DNA of 64,000 nucleotides from Janibacter sp. A1S7 (GCF_037198315.1 NZ_CP144913.1:1054001-1118000); one strand, 5' to 3'. Numbered from the stretch's first letter, positions 7,834 to 17,125 are shown. The notes: generated by a model not told the origin, from the letters alone. Numbers and translations: made by a program.

Positions 7834-9297
7834 ATGCCTGCCGTGACACAGAAGTCCGCCCTCGAGTACGCCCCGACGACGCTGCACATCGGCGGAGCCT
7901 GGCGAGACGCGGGCCGGGGGGAGACCTTCGCCGTGCACGACCCGGCGACGGGACGGACGCTGGCCGAGGTGGCCGACGCCACCGTCGCCGACGGCCGCGC
8001 GGCGCTGGATGCCGCGGTTGCCGCGCAGGCGGACTGGGCAGCGACCGACCCGCGCGAGCGCTCCGAGATCCTGCGGCGTGCCTTCGAGCTGCTCATCGAG
8101 CGGGCCGACACCTTCGCCATGCTCATGACCCTGGAGATGGGCAAGACGCTGTCCGGCTCGCACGGCGAGGTGACGTACGGGGCGGAGTTCTTCCGGTGGT
8201 TCGCCGAGGAGGCGGTGCGCATCCACGGCCGCTATGCCGTGGCCCCGTCCGGGGGAACCCGACTGATGACGATGCAGCAGCCGGTCGGCCCGGTCTACGC
8301 GATCACCCCGTGGAACTTCCCGCTGGCGATGGGCACCCGCAAGATCGGGCCCGCGATCGCGGCCGGGTGCACCACGGTGATCAAGCCCGCCGCCGAGACG
8401 CCGCTGACGACGCTGGCCCTGGCCAGGGTGCTCGAGGAGGCCGGGCTGCCGGACGGTGTCCTCAACGTCATCACGACGAGCCGCTCCGGCGAGGTCAGCG
8501 AGCCGATCATCCGTGACCCCCGGCTGCGCAAGCTGACCTTCACCGGCTCCACGCCCGTGGGCAGGAAGCTCCTCGAGCAGTCGTCCGAGCAGCTGCTGCG
8601 CACGTCGATGGAGCTCGGGGGCAATGCCCCCTTCCTCGTCTTCGAGGATGCCGACCTGGACCGCGCCGTGGACGGCGCGATGGCGGCCAAGATGCGCAAC
8701 ATCGGCGAGGCCTGCACCGCGGCCAACCGCTTCCTCGTCCATGAGTCGGTGGCGCAGGAGTTCGCCTCCCGGTTGGCGGAGCGGATGGGTGCGCTGACGG
8801 TCGGCAAGGGGACGGCGAAGGGGGTCGACGTCGGCCCCCTCATCACCGAGACGGCCCGCGCCAAGGTCGTCGACCTCGTCGCGGACGCCGTCGACGGCGG
8901 CGCGAGCGTCCTCACCGGCGGTGACGTGCCGAGCGGCAAGGGCTGGTTCTACCCGCCGACGGTCCTGACCGACGTGCCGACGGACGCCCGGCTGCTCACC
9001 GAGGAGATCTTCGGTCCGGTCGCACCGATCACCACCTTCGCCACCGATGAGGAGGCCGTCCGGCTGTCCAACTCCACCGAGTACGGACTCGTCGCCTACC
9101 TGTACACCGAGCGCACGAGCCGCGTCATCCACGTCGTGGAGGCGCTCGAGTTCGGCATGGTCGGCGTCAACCAGGGCGTGGTGTCCAACCCGGCGGCCCC
9201 GTTCGGTGGGGTCAAGCACTCCGGCTTCGGCCGTGAGGGCGGCTTCGAGGGGATCGAGGAGTACCTCGAGACGAAGTACGTCGGACTGGCGCTCTGA
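7834..9297 (+). CDS. gabD: NAD(P)-dependent succinate-semialdehyde dehydrogenase
   Basis: The 487-residue protein is a GabD-type aldehyde dehydrogenase: VGPVYAITPWNFPLAMGTRK in the cofactor region, TFTGSTPVGRKL, the general base in MELGGNAPFLVFEDADL and the catalytic cysteine in IGEACTAANRF. The C-terminus shows NQGVVSNPAAPFGGVKHSGFGREGG. It would oxidise succinate semialdehyde from GABA to succinate, feeding the TCA cycle. With the aminotransferase and aminobutyraldehyde dehydrogenase at the left edge, the window encodes enzymes that could take putrescine to succinate. The assignment within the family is good but not certain; glutarate-semialdehyde dehydrogenase is an alternative. Confidence 0.85.
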   Translation: MPAVTQKSALEYAPTTLHIGGAWRDAGRGETFAVHDPATGRTLAEVADATVADGRAALDAAVAAQADWAATDPRERSEILRRAFELLIERADTFAMLMTLEMGKTLSGSHGEVTYGAEFFRWFAEEAVRIHGRYAVAPSGGTRLMTMQQPVGPVYAITPWNFPLAMGTRKIGPAIAAGCTTVIKPAAETPLTTLALARVLEEAGLPDGVLNVITTSRSGEVSEPIIRDPRLRKLTFTGSTPVGRKLLEQSSEQLLRTSMELGGNAPFLVFEDADLDRAVDGAMAAKMRNIGEACTAANRFLVHESVAQEFASRLAERMGALTVGKGTAKGVDVGPLITETARAKVVDLVADAVDGGASVLTGGDVPSGKGWFYPPTVLTDVPTDARLLTEEIFGPVAPITTFATDEEAVRLSNSTEYGLVAYLYTERTSRVIHVVEALEFGMVGVNQGVVSNPAAPFGGVKHSGFGREGGFEGIEEYLETKYVGLAL

Positions 9298-9298
9298 C

Positions 9299-9754
9299 AT
9301 GAGCAGACGGTGGCGTCGGCGGATTCGGCTGGTCGGTGCCGTGCTCGTGGTGCTCGCGGCGGTCTGGATCGTCGTCTCGGGCGGGGACCCCCGCGAGATG
9401 AAGATTCCCGGCTCGCCCGGTGACCGGCCGAGCACCTCGGCGCCCCGGGACGCCTCGACGCCGGACTCGGGGCTGGCGACCATCCCCGAGTCGCAGCTGC
9501 CACCGGAGGGCCGCGAGACCCTGGGGCTGATCCACGACGGTGGCCCCTTCCCCTACGACCGGGACGGCATCACCTTCGGCAACCGGGAGGACAACCTGCC
9601 GCAGCAGCCGAGCGGGTACTACAGCGAGTACACGGTGCCGACCCCGGGGCTGGACCACCGTGGCGCCAGGCGCATCGTCTGTGGGCAGGCCATGGACTGC
9701 TTCTACACCCAGGACCACTACGCGAGCTTCGCGCAGATCGAGGAGGGCCAGTGA
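9299..9754 (+). CDS. Secreted or membrane-anchored barnase/RNase Sa-type guanyl ribonuclease
   Basis: The 151-residue protein starts with a basic stretch and one hydrophobic helix (about residues 10-28), a signal peptide or anchor, then a Ser/Pro-rich linker and a microbial RNase domain (about 65-148). That domain shows GGPFPYDRDGITFGNRE, GYYSEYTVPTPG (general base Glu about 110), GARRIVCG (Arg about 124-125) and DHYASF (catalytic His about 140). Two cysteines (about 128 and 134) could form a disulfide outside the cell. It starts one base after the dehydrogenase stop, and its own TGA overlaps the GTG of the barstar gene, so toxin and inhibitor are translationally coupled. Confidence 0.88.
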   Translation: MSRRWRRRIRLVGAVLVVLAAVWIVVSGGDPREMKIPGSPGDRPSTSAPRDASTPDSGLATIPESQLPPEGRETLGLIHDGGPFPYDRDGITFGNREDNLPQQPSGYYSEYTVPTPGLDHRGARRIVCGQAMDCFYTQDHYASFAQIEEGQ

Positions 9755-10101
9755 TCCACATCGAGGCCGCCGGGGTGGACGGGCTGCTCGCCCGGGCCGC
9801 TGCCGGCACCGACCACGTCCACGTCGTCGACGGTGGCACCGACCGCAGCGAGATCTATGACTGTTTCGTCGAGGCGCTCGCCCTGCCGGACCACTTCGGC
9901 CACAACCTCGACGCGCTCATGGACTCCCTCCGTGACGTCGCCGACCGGCACGAGGCGCCGTGGACTCTCGTGTGGCGGCCCGGACGCCCGGTCCCCGGAC
10001 CCGAGGGGGCGGCCTCGGGTACCGACGAGGGGGTCCTCGGTGTGCTCGCCGCGCTGGAACGCGAGTACGCCCACCTCAGCGTCGTCGTCGCCGACCGCTG
10101 A
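9751..10101 (+). CDS. Barstar-family ribonuclease inhibitor
   Basis: This acidic 116-residue protein contains the barstar signature FGHNLDALMDSLRD near residues 49-62, the segment that plugs the active site of barnase-type RNases. It has no signal peptide, so it protects the cytoplasm from the RNase encoded immediately upstream. The GTG start is fixed by the GTGA overlap with that gene, an arrangement that ties inhibitor synthesis to RNase synthesis. Confidence 0.9.
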   Translation: MIHIEAAGVDGLLARAAAGTDHVHVVDGGTDRSEIYDCFVEALALPDHFGHNLDALMDSLRDVADRHEAPWTLVWRPGRPVPGPEGAASGTDEGVLGVLAALEREYAHLSVVVADR

Positions 10102-10110
10102 GGCGCGTCG

Positions 10111-10845
10111 TCAGGTCAGCTTGGACAGGCCGGCCGCGAGGGCGAAACCGACGACGGTCGCCAGGCCGGCGAGGGGGCCGGTCTTGTGCTGGGCCTCCGG
10201 CACCATCTCGTCGACGAGCATCACCAGCAGGGCGCCCGCGGCGAAGCCGCTGATCGCGCCGGCCACCGATCCGGCGGTCAGGTCGACCAAGGCGAAGCCC
10301 CCCAGCGTGGCCAGGGCGCAGACGGTCGCCACCCCGGTCCACAGCAGCAGGACCGAGCGACGGGTGGAGCCGTCCCGACGCATGTCGGCCGCGGACCCGA
10401 TCGCCTCGGGCAGGTTCGAGATCCACACGGCGACGAGCAGCGCCACGCTCACCCCGCCGCCGGAAGCCAGACCGATCCCGAGGACCGCCTGCTCCGGGAT
10501 GCCGTCGAGGAAGGCCCCGAAGGCCAGGGCCGGGCCACCCCCTTCGTCCTCGTCGTGCGGGCCGGAGCGGCCACGGTGTCGGCGGGCGCCCAGCCGCTGG
10601 ACCCCGGCGTTGCCGGCGGTGAAGGCGATCGCCCCGAGTGCGATGCCGATCGCCACGGGGACCGGGCCACCGCTGGCCAGGCCCTCCTCGGCCAGCTCGA
10701 AGGCGACCGAGGAGATCAGTGCGCCGGCCCCGAAGGCGAGCACCACCCCGATCAGTCGCTGCGGCCACGCGCGGATCACGCCCAGCACGGCGCCGACGAG
10801 AAGGGAGGACGCGGCGAGAGTGCCCCAGAGCAGTGCCTGACCCAT
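10111..10845 (-). CDS. ZIP-family divalent metal transporter
   Basis: The 244-residue protein has about eight hydrophobic segments interrupted by a His/Asp/Glu-containing cytoplasmic loop (ARRHRGRSGPHDEDEGGG, about residues 87-104). The ZIP core motifs appear as AFLDGIPEQAVLG and WISNLPEAIG, variants of the family HNxPEG motifs in which the usual His is replaced. ZIP proteins import zinc, iron or other divalent cations. It is a single gene, convergent with barstar and divergent from the thioesterase; no metal-responsive operator was recognised. Confidence 0.82.
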   Translation of the reverse strand: MGQALLWGTLAASSLLVGAVLGVIRAWPQRLIGVVLAFGAGALISSVAFELAEEGLASGGPVPVAIGIALGAIAFTAGNAGVQRLGARRHRGRSGPHDEDEGGGPALAFGAFLDGIPEQAVLGIGLASGGGVSVALLVAVWISNLPEAIGSAADMRRDGSTRRSVLLLWTGVATVCALATLGGFALVDLTAGSVAGAISGFAAGALLVMLVDEMVPEAQHKTGPLAGLATVVGFALAAGLSKLT

Positions 10846-10898
10846 CCCGGACTCCCGTCGACGTCGATCCGTTGCCCACTCCTTGCCATGATGGCCCC

Positions 10899-11402
10899 GT
10901 GACGACTTCCACCGACACCCGGATCACCCTCTCGCGCATCATGACCAATGCCGAGGCCAACCTGCTGGGCACGGTCCACGGCGGCAACATCATGAAGATG
11001 GTCGACGACACGGCCGGCGTCGCGGCGAACCGCTTCGCGCAGGGCCCGGCGGTGACCGCCGCGATGGACGAGATGGCCTTCCACAACCCCGTGCGGGTCG
11101 GCGACGTCCTGCACGTCAGCGCCCAGGTCAACTGGGCCGGCCGCACCTCGATGGAGGTCGGCGTGCGCGCCGAGGTCGACCGCTGGGACGCGGTGACCGA
11201 GCCCGTCCACGTCGCGAGCGCCTACCTCGTCTTCGTGGCCGTCGACGACGAAGGGAGCGTGCGCGAGATCGCCGAGCTGGTCACCTCGACCGCGGAGGAG
11301 GGACGCCGCTTCCGTGAGGCACAGATCCGGCGGGAGAGCCGACTGTCCCGCCGGGAGGCGATCCGCTCCAGCCGCGAGGACGCGAAGGGGGCGAGCGCGT
11401 GA
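10899..11402 (+). CDS. Acyl-CoA thioesterase, hotdog fold (YciA/BFIT type)
   Basis: The 167-residue protein carries the hotdog acyl-CoA thioesterase pattern: LSRIMTNAEANLLGTVHGGN followed by the catalytic Asp in IMKMVDDTAG and the substrate strand MAFHNPVRVGDVLHVSAQV. These enzymes hydrolyse acyl-CoA to free acid and CoA. The C-terminal 30 residues are highly charged (RRESRLSRREAIRSSRED). The GTG start is preceded by CATGAT at a 6-base distance, suggesting a leaderless transcript. Its stop overlaps the GTG of dxr (GTGA), so it shares an operon with the MEP-pathway gene, probably without a direct functional link. Confidence 0.85.
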   Translation: MTTSTDTRITLSRIMTNAEANLLGTVHGGNIMKMVDDTAGVAANRFAQGPAVTAAMDEMAFHNPVRVGDVLHVSAQVNWAGRTSMEVGVRAEVDRWDAVTEPVHVASAYLVFVAVDDEGSVREIAELVTSTAEEGRRFREAQIRRESRLSRREAIRSSREDAKGASA

Positions 11403-12586
11403 GCGGCAGCGACCGCACCCGGGTCACCCTGCTGGGCTCGACCGGATCGATCGGCACCCAAGGGCTGCAGGTCGTCTCCGCCCACCCCGACCGGTTCGAG
11501 GTCACCGCGATCGCCGGTGGGTCCAACCACCGTCTGCTGGCCCAGCAGGCGGTGCGCTACACCCCGTCGCTCGTCGCCGCTGCGACCGGCACGGCCGAGG
11601 ACCTGACCGAGGCGATCGGGGCCGCCGTCCGCGAGGCCGGGGTCAGCGGCTACGCGCCCGAGGTCATCGTCGGACCGGACGCGGCGACCCAGGTCGCCGG
11701 AGCGCCGACGGACGTCGTCCTCAACGGCATCACCGGTGCCATCGGCCTGCGGCCGACGTTGGCGGCGCTGCGCAGCGGCGTGCGTCTGGCCCTGGCCAAC
11801 AAGGAGTCGCTGATCATCGGCGGCCCGATCGTGGCGGAGGCGGCCACCCCCGGCCAGATCGTGCCCGTCGACTCCGAGCACTCGGCGATCGCCCAGGCGC
11901 TGCGCTCGGGGGCCCGCGCCGAGGTGCGCAAGCTGATCGTCACCGCCAGCGGCGGCCCCTTCCGGGGGATGTCCCGTGCCGAGCTGCGCGAGGTGACGCC
12001 CGAGGCGGCGCTGCAGCACCCGAACTTCGCGATGGGGCGGGTCATCACGACCAACAGCGCGACGCTGGTCAACAAGGGCCTGGAGCTGATCGAGGCGCAC
12101 CTGCTCTTCGACGTGCCGATGGCCCGCATCGAGGCGGTCGTGCACCCGCAGCAGATCATCCACTCGATGGTCGAGTTCCACGACGGCGCCGTCGTCGCCC
12201 AGCTCGGGCTGCCGACGATGCTCGCGCCGATCGCCCTGGGGTTGTCCTGGCCCGACCGGCTCACCGACGTGGAGGCCCCCGTCGACTGGACCCGGGCCGC
12301 CGACTGGCGCTTCGAGCCCCTCGACGCCGAGGCCTTCCCCGCCGTGCGGCTGGCCCAGCAGGTCGGCGAGGTCGGCGGCACCCACCCGGCCGTCTACAAC
12401 GCGGCCAACGAGGTCGGGGTCGACGCGTTCCACGAGGGTGCCTGCGGCTTCCTCGACATCGTCGACACCATCAGTGAGGTCGTCTCCCGACACGAGGCCG
12501 GCGACTTCGACGCGCACACGGTCGAGGGCGTCCTGGCTGCGGACGAGTGGGCCCGATCCGAGGCCGCCGCGATCCTCGGGGCCTGA
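11399..12586 (+). CDS. dxr: 1-deoxy-D-xylulose-5-phosphate reductoisomerase
   Basis: The 395-residue length and motifs are those of Dxr: NADPH-binding VTLLGSTGSIGTQGLQVV at the N-terminus, ALANKESLIIGGPIV, the metal and substrate site VPVDSEHSAIAQAL, VTASGGPFRG and the flexible loop HPNFAMGRVITTNSATLVNK. It converts DXP to 2-C-methyl-D-erythritol 4-phosphate in the non-mevalonate isoprenoid pathway. Later in the run lies ispG, another gene of the same pathway, with a site-2 protease between them, an order common in actinobacteria. Confidence 0.98.
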   Translation: MSGSDRTRVTLLGSTGSIGTQGLQVVSAHPDRFEVTAIAGGSNHRLLAQQAVRYTPSLVAAATGTAEDLTEAIGAAVREAGVSGYAPEVIVGPDAATQVAGAPTDVVLNGITGAIGLRPTLAALRSGVRLALANKESLIIGGPIVAEAATPGQIVPVDSEHSAIAQALRSGARAEVRKLIVTASGGPFRGMSRAELREVTPEAALQHPNFAMGRVITTNSATLVNKGLELIEAHLLFDVPMARIEAVVHPQQIIHSMVEFHDGAVVAQLGLPTMLAPIALGLSWPDRLTDVEAPVDWTRAADWRFEPLDAEAFPAVRLAQQVGEVGGTHPAVYNAANEVGVDAFHEGACGFLDIVDTISEVVSRHEAGDFDAHTVEGVLAADEWARSEAAAILGA

Positions 12587-12667
12587 CCGGTCCCACGCGC
12601 CCCGGATGCCCCGGCCCGTGCGGGTTCTGGGGCCGACGAACGTGGACGTGCGTGAGAGAATGGGGGC

Positions 12668-14002
12668 ATGCTCTATGTCCTCGGGGTCGTCCTCGCCTTC
12701 GTCGGGATCGCACTGTCGATCGCGCTCCACGAGGTCGGCCACCTCGTGCCGGCCAAGAAGTTCGGCGTGCGGGTGCCCCAGTACATGGTCGGCTTCGGCC
12801 CGACGATGTGGTCACGCACCCGCGGGGAGACCGAGTACGGCGTCAAGGCCGTCCCCCTGGGTGGCTACATCCGGATGATCGGCATGTTCCCGCCGGCCAA
12901 GGGCCAGGACCCGACGATGACCCGGGCCTCGAGCACGGGACGCTTCGGCCAGTTGGCCGACGAGGCCCGCCAGCAGAGCCTGGAGGAGATCCGTCCCGGC
13001 GACGACGGCCGGATGTTCTACCAGTTACCCGTGTGGAAGCGGATCGTCATCATGATGGGTGGCCCCACGGTCAACCTCCTGATCGCGCTCGTCCTCCTCA
13101 CCGGGATCTTCACCCTGCACGGGGTGGCCGTCACGACGCCGACGATCTCCTCGGTGAGCAAGTGCGTGGACATCTCCCAGGCGGGCCAGCAGGCACGCTC
13201 CGAGTGCACCCCGGACATGCCGCTCGCGCCGGCCAACGAGGCCGGGCTGAAGCCGGGCGACACGATCACCTCGATCAACGGCACCTCCGTGACGACGTGG
13301 GACGACGTGCGCCTGGCCATCCGGGACAACCTCGGCGCGCCGTTGACCATGACCGTGACGCGGGACGGCGATCCGGTCACCCTCGAGGCCGACCCGATCG
13401 TCCTCGACCTGCCCGTCTACGACGACAACGGCAACCTCCAGCACGACGGCAGCGGCGAGGTGGTCACCGAACGGGCCGGCTTCCTCGGCGCCAGCGGTAG
13501 CCGGGAGATGCAGGAACAGCCGATCACGGCCGTGCCCGGCCTCTTCTGGGACCAGGTGGAACAGACCTACGGGTTGCTGGTGAAGATCCCGCAGAAGCTC
13601 GTCGGGGTCGCCGATGCGGCCTTCGGCAGCGCCGAGCGCGACCCCAACGGCCCGATGTCGGTCGTCGGCGTGGGCCGGATCGCCGGCGAGGTCGCCAGTT
13701 CCGACGCCTTCGGGGACACCCTGGACAAGGCCGTTCTCCTGATCTCCCTGCTCGCCTCGCTCAACCTCGTGCTCTTCGCCTTCAACACCATCCCGCTGCT
13801 GCCGCTGGACGGCGGACACGTGGCGGGGGCGCTGTGGGAGGCGCTGAAGAAGGGATGGGCCCGCGCGCGCGGCCGCCCCGACCCCGGGCCCGTCGACGTC
13901 GCCAAGGCCCTGCCGCTGGCCTACGGCGTCGCGCTCGCCTTCATCGCCATGACCGTGCTGCTGGTCTACGCGGACTTCGTCAAGCCCATCCGGCTCACGT
14001 GA
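12668..14002 (+). CDS. RIP/RseP-type site-2 intramembrane metalloprotease (M50)
   Basis: The 444-residue membrane protein has the zinc motif HEVGH (residues 21-25) in its first helix, the GVKAVPLGGYIRMIGMF strand, a PDZ domain (about 190-260; EAGLKPGDTITSINGTSVTT) and the second active-site motif NTIPLLPLDGGH near residue 380. Such proteases cut anti-sigma factors or other membrane substrates within the bilayer after a first cleavage outside. A GAGAAT box lies 6 bases before the ATG, so the message may be leaderless. The position between dxr and ispG matches the actinobacterial rip1 neighbourhood. Confidence 0.93.
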   Translation: MLYVLGVVLAFVGIALSIALHEVGHLVPAKKFGVRVPQYMVGFGPTMWSRTRGETEYGVKAVPLGGYIRMIGMFPPAKGQDPTMTRASSTGRFGQLADEARQQSLEEIRPGDDGRMFYQLPVWKRIVIMMGGPTVNLLIALVLLTGIFTLHGVAVTTPTISSVSKCVDISQAGQQARSECTPDMPLAPANEAGLKPGDTITSINGTSVTTWDDVRLAIRDNLGAPLTMTVTRDGDPVTLEADPIVLDLPVYDDNGNLQHDGSGEVVTERAGFLGASGSREMQEQPITAVPGLFWDQVEQTYGLLVKIPQKLVGVADAAFGSAERDPNGPMSVVGVGRIAGEVASSDAFGDTLDKAVLLISLLASLNLVLFAFNTIPLLPLDGGHVAGALWEALKKGWARARGRPDPGPVDVAKALPLAYGVALAFIAMTVLLVYADFVKPIRLT

Positions 14003-14098
14003 GGGGTCCTCGTCACGGGTGACGCCGACGGGGTGGGGCGACGCCTCTCACGAGTGGCACCCAGCAGCAGTTCAGGCGACGGGACGCATAATGGGGGT

Positions 14099-15256
14099 AT
14101 GAGTGTCTCCCTCGGAATGCCGAAGGCCCCCGCGCCCGTGCTCGCACCGCGCCGTCCGACCCGCCAGATCCAGGTGGGTTCCGTGGGGGTCGGCAGCGAC
14201 AGCCCGATCTCGGTGCAGTCGATGACGACGACGGTCACCTCGGACATCAACGCCACCCTGCAGCAGATCGCCGAGCTGACGGCAGCCGGCTGCGACATCG
14301 TGCGGGTGGCCTGCCCGACGCAGGACGACGCCGACGCGCTGCCGGCGATCGCGGCCAAGTCGCAGATCCCGGTCATCGCCGACATCCACTTCCAGCCGAA
14401 GTACGTCTACGCGGCCATCGAGGCCGGGTGCGCCGCGGTGCGCGTCAACCCGGGCAACATCCGCAAGTTCGACGACCAGGTCAAGCAGATCGCCCAGGCC
14501 GCGAAGGACCACGGCACCTCGATCCGCATCGGCGTCAACGCCGGCAGCCTCGACAAGCGCCTGCTCGAGAAGTACGGCAAGGCCACCCCGGAGGCGCTCG
14601 TCGAGTCGGCCGTGTGGGAGGCGAGCCTGTTCGAGGAGCACGACTTCCACGACTTCAAGATCTCGGTCAAGCACAACGACCCGGTGATCATGGTGCGCGC
14701 CTACGAGCTGCTCGCCGAGGCCGGTGACTGGCCGCTCCACCTCGGCGTCACCGAGGCGGGTCCGGCCTTCCAGGGCACGATCAAGTCCGCCACGGCCTTC
14801 GGCGCGCTGCTCTCGCGCGGTATCGGCGACACGATCCGGGTCTCCCTCTCGGCGCCCCCCGTCGAGGAGATCAAGGTCGGCACCCAGATCCTGCAGAGCC
14901 TGGGCCTGCGTCCGCGCAAGCTCGAGATCGTCTCGTGCCCCAGCTGTGGTCGCGCACAGGTCGACGTCTACGAGTTGGCCGACAAGGTCACCGCCGGCCT
15001 CGAGGGCATGACCGTCCCGCTGCGCGTTGCCGTGATGGGCTGCGTCGTCAACGGCCCGGGCGAGGCCCGCGAGGCCGACCTCGGTGTCGCCTCCGGCAAC
15101 GGCAAGGGGCAGATCTTCGTCAGGGGCGAGGTGATCAAGACCGTCCCGGAGGCACAGATCGTCGAGACCCTCATCGAGGAGGCCACGCGGATCGCCGAGG
15201 AGATGGGCGAGGACGGCGACGTCGAGGAGGCCGGCGCCACCGTCACGGTTGGCTGA
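14099..15256 (+). CDS. ispG: 4-hydroxy-3-methylbut-2-enyl diphosphate synthase (IspG/GcpE)
   Basis: The 385-residue protein carries the IspG features: [18 protein letters not shown], the TIM-barrel segment [28 protein letters not shown], and the C-terminal [4Fe-4S] domain with cysteines in [12 protein letters not shown] and [12 protein letters not shown]. It reduces MEcPP to HMBPP in the MEP pathway. CATAAT at 14087-14092 lies 6 bases before the ATG, placing the predicted transcription start on the start codon (leaderless). No Shine-Dalgarno sequence is visible, which agrees. Confidence 0.98.
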   Translation: MSVSLGMPKAPAPVLAPRRPTRQIQVGSVGVGSDSPISVQSMTTTVTSDINATLQQIAELTAAGCDIVRVACPTQDDADALPAIAAKSQIPVIADIHFQPKYVYAAIEAGCAAVRVNPGNIRKFDDQVKQIAQAAKDHGTSIRIGVNAGSLDKRLLEKYGKATPEALVESAVWEASLFEEHDFHDFKISVKHNDPVIMVRAYELLAEAGDWPLHLGVTEAGPAFQGTIKSATAFGALLSRGIGDTIRVSLSAPPVEEIKVGTQILQSLGLRPRKLEIVSCPSCGRAQVDVYELADKVTAGLEGMTVPLRVAVMGCVVNGPGEAREADLGVASGNGKGQIFVRGEVIKTVPEAQIVETLIEEATRIAEEMGEDGDVEEAGATVTVG

Positions 15257-15298
15257 GGGAAGCAACCCCCTTCGCCACCGACGTACAGGTGCGCTCAC

Positions 15299-15310
15299 TA
15301 GGGTGGGGGA
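15299..15310 (+). promoter_or_regulatory. Predicted leaderless promoter (-10 TAGGGT)
   Basis: TAGGGT at 15299-15304 is followed after 6 bases by the GTG of the GNAT gene, with no ribosome binding site between. The spacing puts transcription start at the first base of the codon. It is one of the clearest of several such arrangements in the window. Confidence 0.5.
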
Positions 15311-16156
15311 GTGCTGCGCACCCGCCAACCGATCCGGCTCCTGGGCGTCGACGACGTCGACGACGCCTTGGACCTGTGTGCGCGTGATCCCGCGGCGAAT
15401 GTCTTCGTCGCCAGTCGGATCCTCGACGGCGGGCTCGGCCCCGGATCCACCGCAGCACACGGCTACTTCGTCGACGGGCGACTCGAGGCCTTCGTCTGGT
15501 CCTATGCCAACGTCGTCCCGGTCGGCACCGGCCCCGAGAGCTGGGGCCCCCTGGCGGGACAGGTCAGGCGCCTGCGGCGACGCAGCGCCTCCTTCCTCGG
15601 ACCCCGCGAGGAGGTCCTCGGCCTGTGGCAGGAGGCCGGGTCGGTCTTCCCCCGCCCGCGGGCGATGCGCACCGAGCAGCCGCTGATGGCCACCCGAACC
15701 CCACCGTCCCGGCTCGGCTTCGCGGTCGACGCACGGGTGCGTCCCGCCCACCTCGACGAGGTCGACCTCGTCCTGCCGGCCGCCGAGCACATGTTCACCC
15801 ACGAGATCGGCTACCGCCCCTACACCGGCAGCCCCGCGTTCTACCGTGACTCGATCTGGCGCCTCATCCGTCAGGGACGCACGTACGTCGTCGTCGAGCG
15901 CGGGCGGGTGATCTTCAAGGCCGACATCGGCTCGGTCGCCCTCGACACCTGCCAGATCCAGGGTGTCTGGCTGTCCCCGGAGCTGCGTGGACAAGGTCTG
16001 GCCGCGGGCTTCATGGCCTCGGTGGTGGAGCAGACGATGGCCGACCACGCCCCCTTCGTCACGCTGTACGTCAACGACTACAACGTCTCCGCCCTGGCGA
16101 CCTACGAGCGTGTCGGCATGCGTCGGACGGGCACCTTCGCGACCATCCTCCTGTGA
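15311..16156 (+). CDS. GNAT-family acetyltransferase with N-terminal DUF4081-like domain
   Basis: The 281-residue protein has a C-terminal GNAT domain (about 130-275), recognised by GVWLSPELRGQGLAAGFMA (acetyl-CoA pyrophosphate-binding Q/RxxGxG/A type) and TLYVNDYNVSALATYERVGM. An N-terminal domain of about 110 residues resembles DUF4081. This two-part protein is commonly encoded right after ispG in actinobacteria. Substrate is unknown. Its stop codon directly abuts the stop of the convergent oxidoreductase gene, with no spacer. Confidence 0.85.
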   Translation: MLRTRQPIRLLGVDDVDDALDLCARDPAANVFVASRILDGGLGPGSTAAHGYFVDGRLEAFVWSYANVVPVGTGPESWGPLAGQVRRLRRRSASFLGPREEVLGLWQEAGSVFPRPRAMRTEQPLMATRTPPSRLGFAVDARVRPAHLDEVDLVLPAAEHMFTHEIGYRPYTGSPAFYRDSIWRLIRQGRTYVVVERGRVIFKADIGSVALDTCQIQGVWLSPELRGQGLAAGFMASVVEQTMADHAPFVTLYVNDYNVSALATYERVGMRRTGTFATILL

Positions 16157-17125
16157 TCAGAGGGTGAAGACGACCTTGCCCACGAGGTCGCCGGACTCCA
16201 TCGCCGCGAAGCCATCACGTGCCCGGTCCAAGGGCAGGGTGCGGTCGATGAGCGGGCGGGTGCCCGTCGACTCGAGCAGCCGCACGAGGTCACCGAGCTC
16301 GCTCCGGGTGCCCATCGTCGAGCCGATCACGCTCAACTGCAGGAAGAAGATCCGGGTCAGCTGCGCGTCATCGGGCCGGGCACCGGAGGTGTGGCCCGCG
16401 ATGACGATCCGACCACCCGGGCGCAGGGCGCGGATGGAGTGGTCCCAGGTGGCTCGGCCGACCGTCTCCATCACCGCGTCGACCTTCTCCGGCAGCCGCT
16501 CGCCCACGTCGAAGACGGCGTGGGCGCCCAGCTCGAGGGCCCGGGCCCTCTTCTCCTCGCTGCGCGAGGTGGCCAGCACGCGCACTCCGGCAGCGCGGGC
16601 CAGGGTGATCAGCGCCGTGGCCACGCCTCCGCCGGCGCCCTGGACGAGCACCGACTCACCGGGACGGACGCCGCCGCGCACGAAGAGCATCCGGTAGGCG
16701 GTCAACCAGGCCGTGGGCAGGCACGCAGCCTCCTCCATCGACAGCCCCGCCGGCTTGGCCACGACATTGCCCGCGGGCACGACGACGGTGTCCGCGAAGG
16801 TGCCCTGGTGCCGCTCGGAGAGCAGCGAGCGCTTGGGGTCGGTGGTCTCGTCGCCGGAGAAGCCGGGGGAGGGGATCACCGAGTGGACGACGACCTCGTT
16901 GCCGTCCTCGTCCAGGCCCGCGGCGTCGCAGCCGAGGATCATCGGCAGCTTGTCCTCGCCGAGCCCGACGCCCTTGAGCGACCACAGGTCGTGGTGGTTG
17001 AGCGCGGTGGCCCTCACGGCGACCCGCACCCAGCCCTCGGGTGCCTGCGGGTCGGGACGCTCACCGACCACGAGTCCGGCCAGCGGGTCATCGGGGTTGA
17101 TGCTCTCGGCGTACACGGCGCGCAT
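16157..17125 (-). CDS. Zinc-type/quinone-like alcohol dehydrogenase family oxidoreductase (MDR)
   Basis: The 322-residue protein is a medium-chain dehydrogenase/reductase: an N-terminal GroES-like domain (VRVAVRATALNHHDLWSLKG, then LGCDAAGLDEDGNEV) and a Rossmann domain with GAGGGVATALITLARAAGVRV. It lacks the cysteine-rich structural zinc loop of classical alcohol dehydrogenases and may be a quinone-oxidoreductase-like enzyme using NAD(P)H. The ATG at 17125 has GAGAGGA about 7 bases upstream; longer readings add sequence foreign to the family. It is divergent from the pyruvate oxidase gene. Substrate cannot be inferred. Confidence 0.85.
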   Translation of the reverse strand: MRAVYAESINPDDPLAGLVVGERPDPQAPEGWVRVAVRATALNHHDLWSLKGVGLGEDKLPMILGCDAAGLDEDGNEVVVHSVIPSPGFSGDETTDPKRSLLSERHQGTFADTVVVPAGNVVAKPAGLSMEEAACLPTAWLTAYRMLFVRGGVRPGESVLVQGAGGGVATALITLARAAGVRVLATSRSEEKRARALELGAHAVFDVGERLPEKVDAVMETVGRATWDHSIRALRPGGRIVIAGHTSGARPDDAQLTRIFFLQLSVIGSTMGTRSELGDLVRLLESTGTRPLIDRTLPLDRARDGFAAMESGDLVGKVVFTL

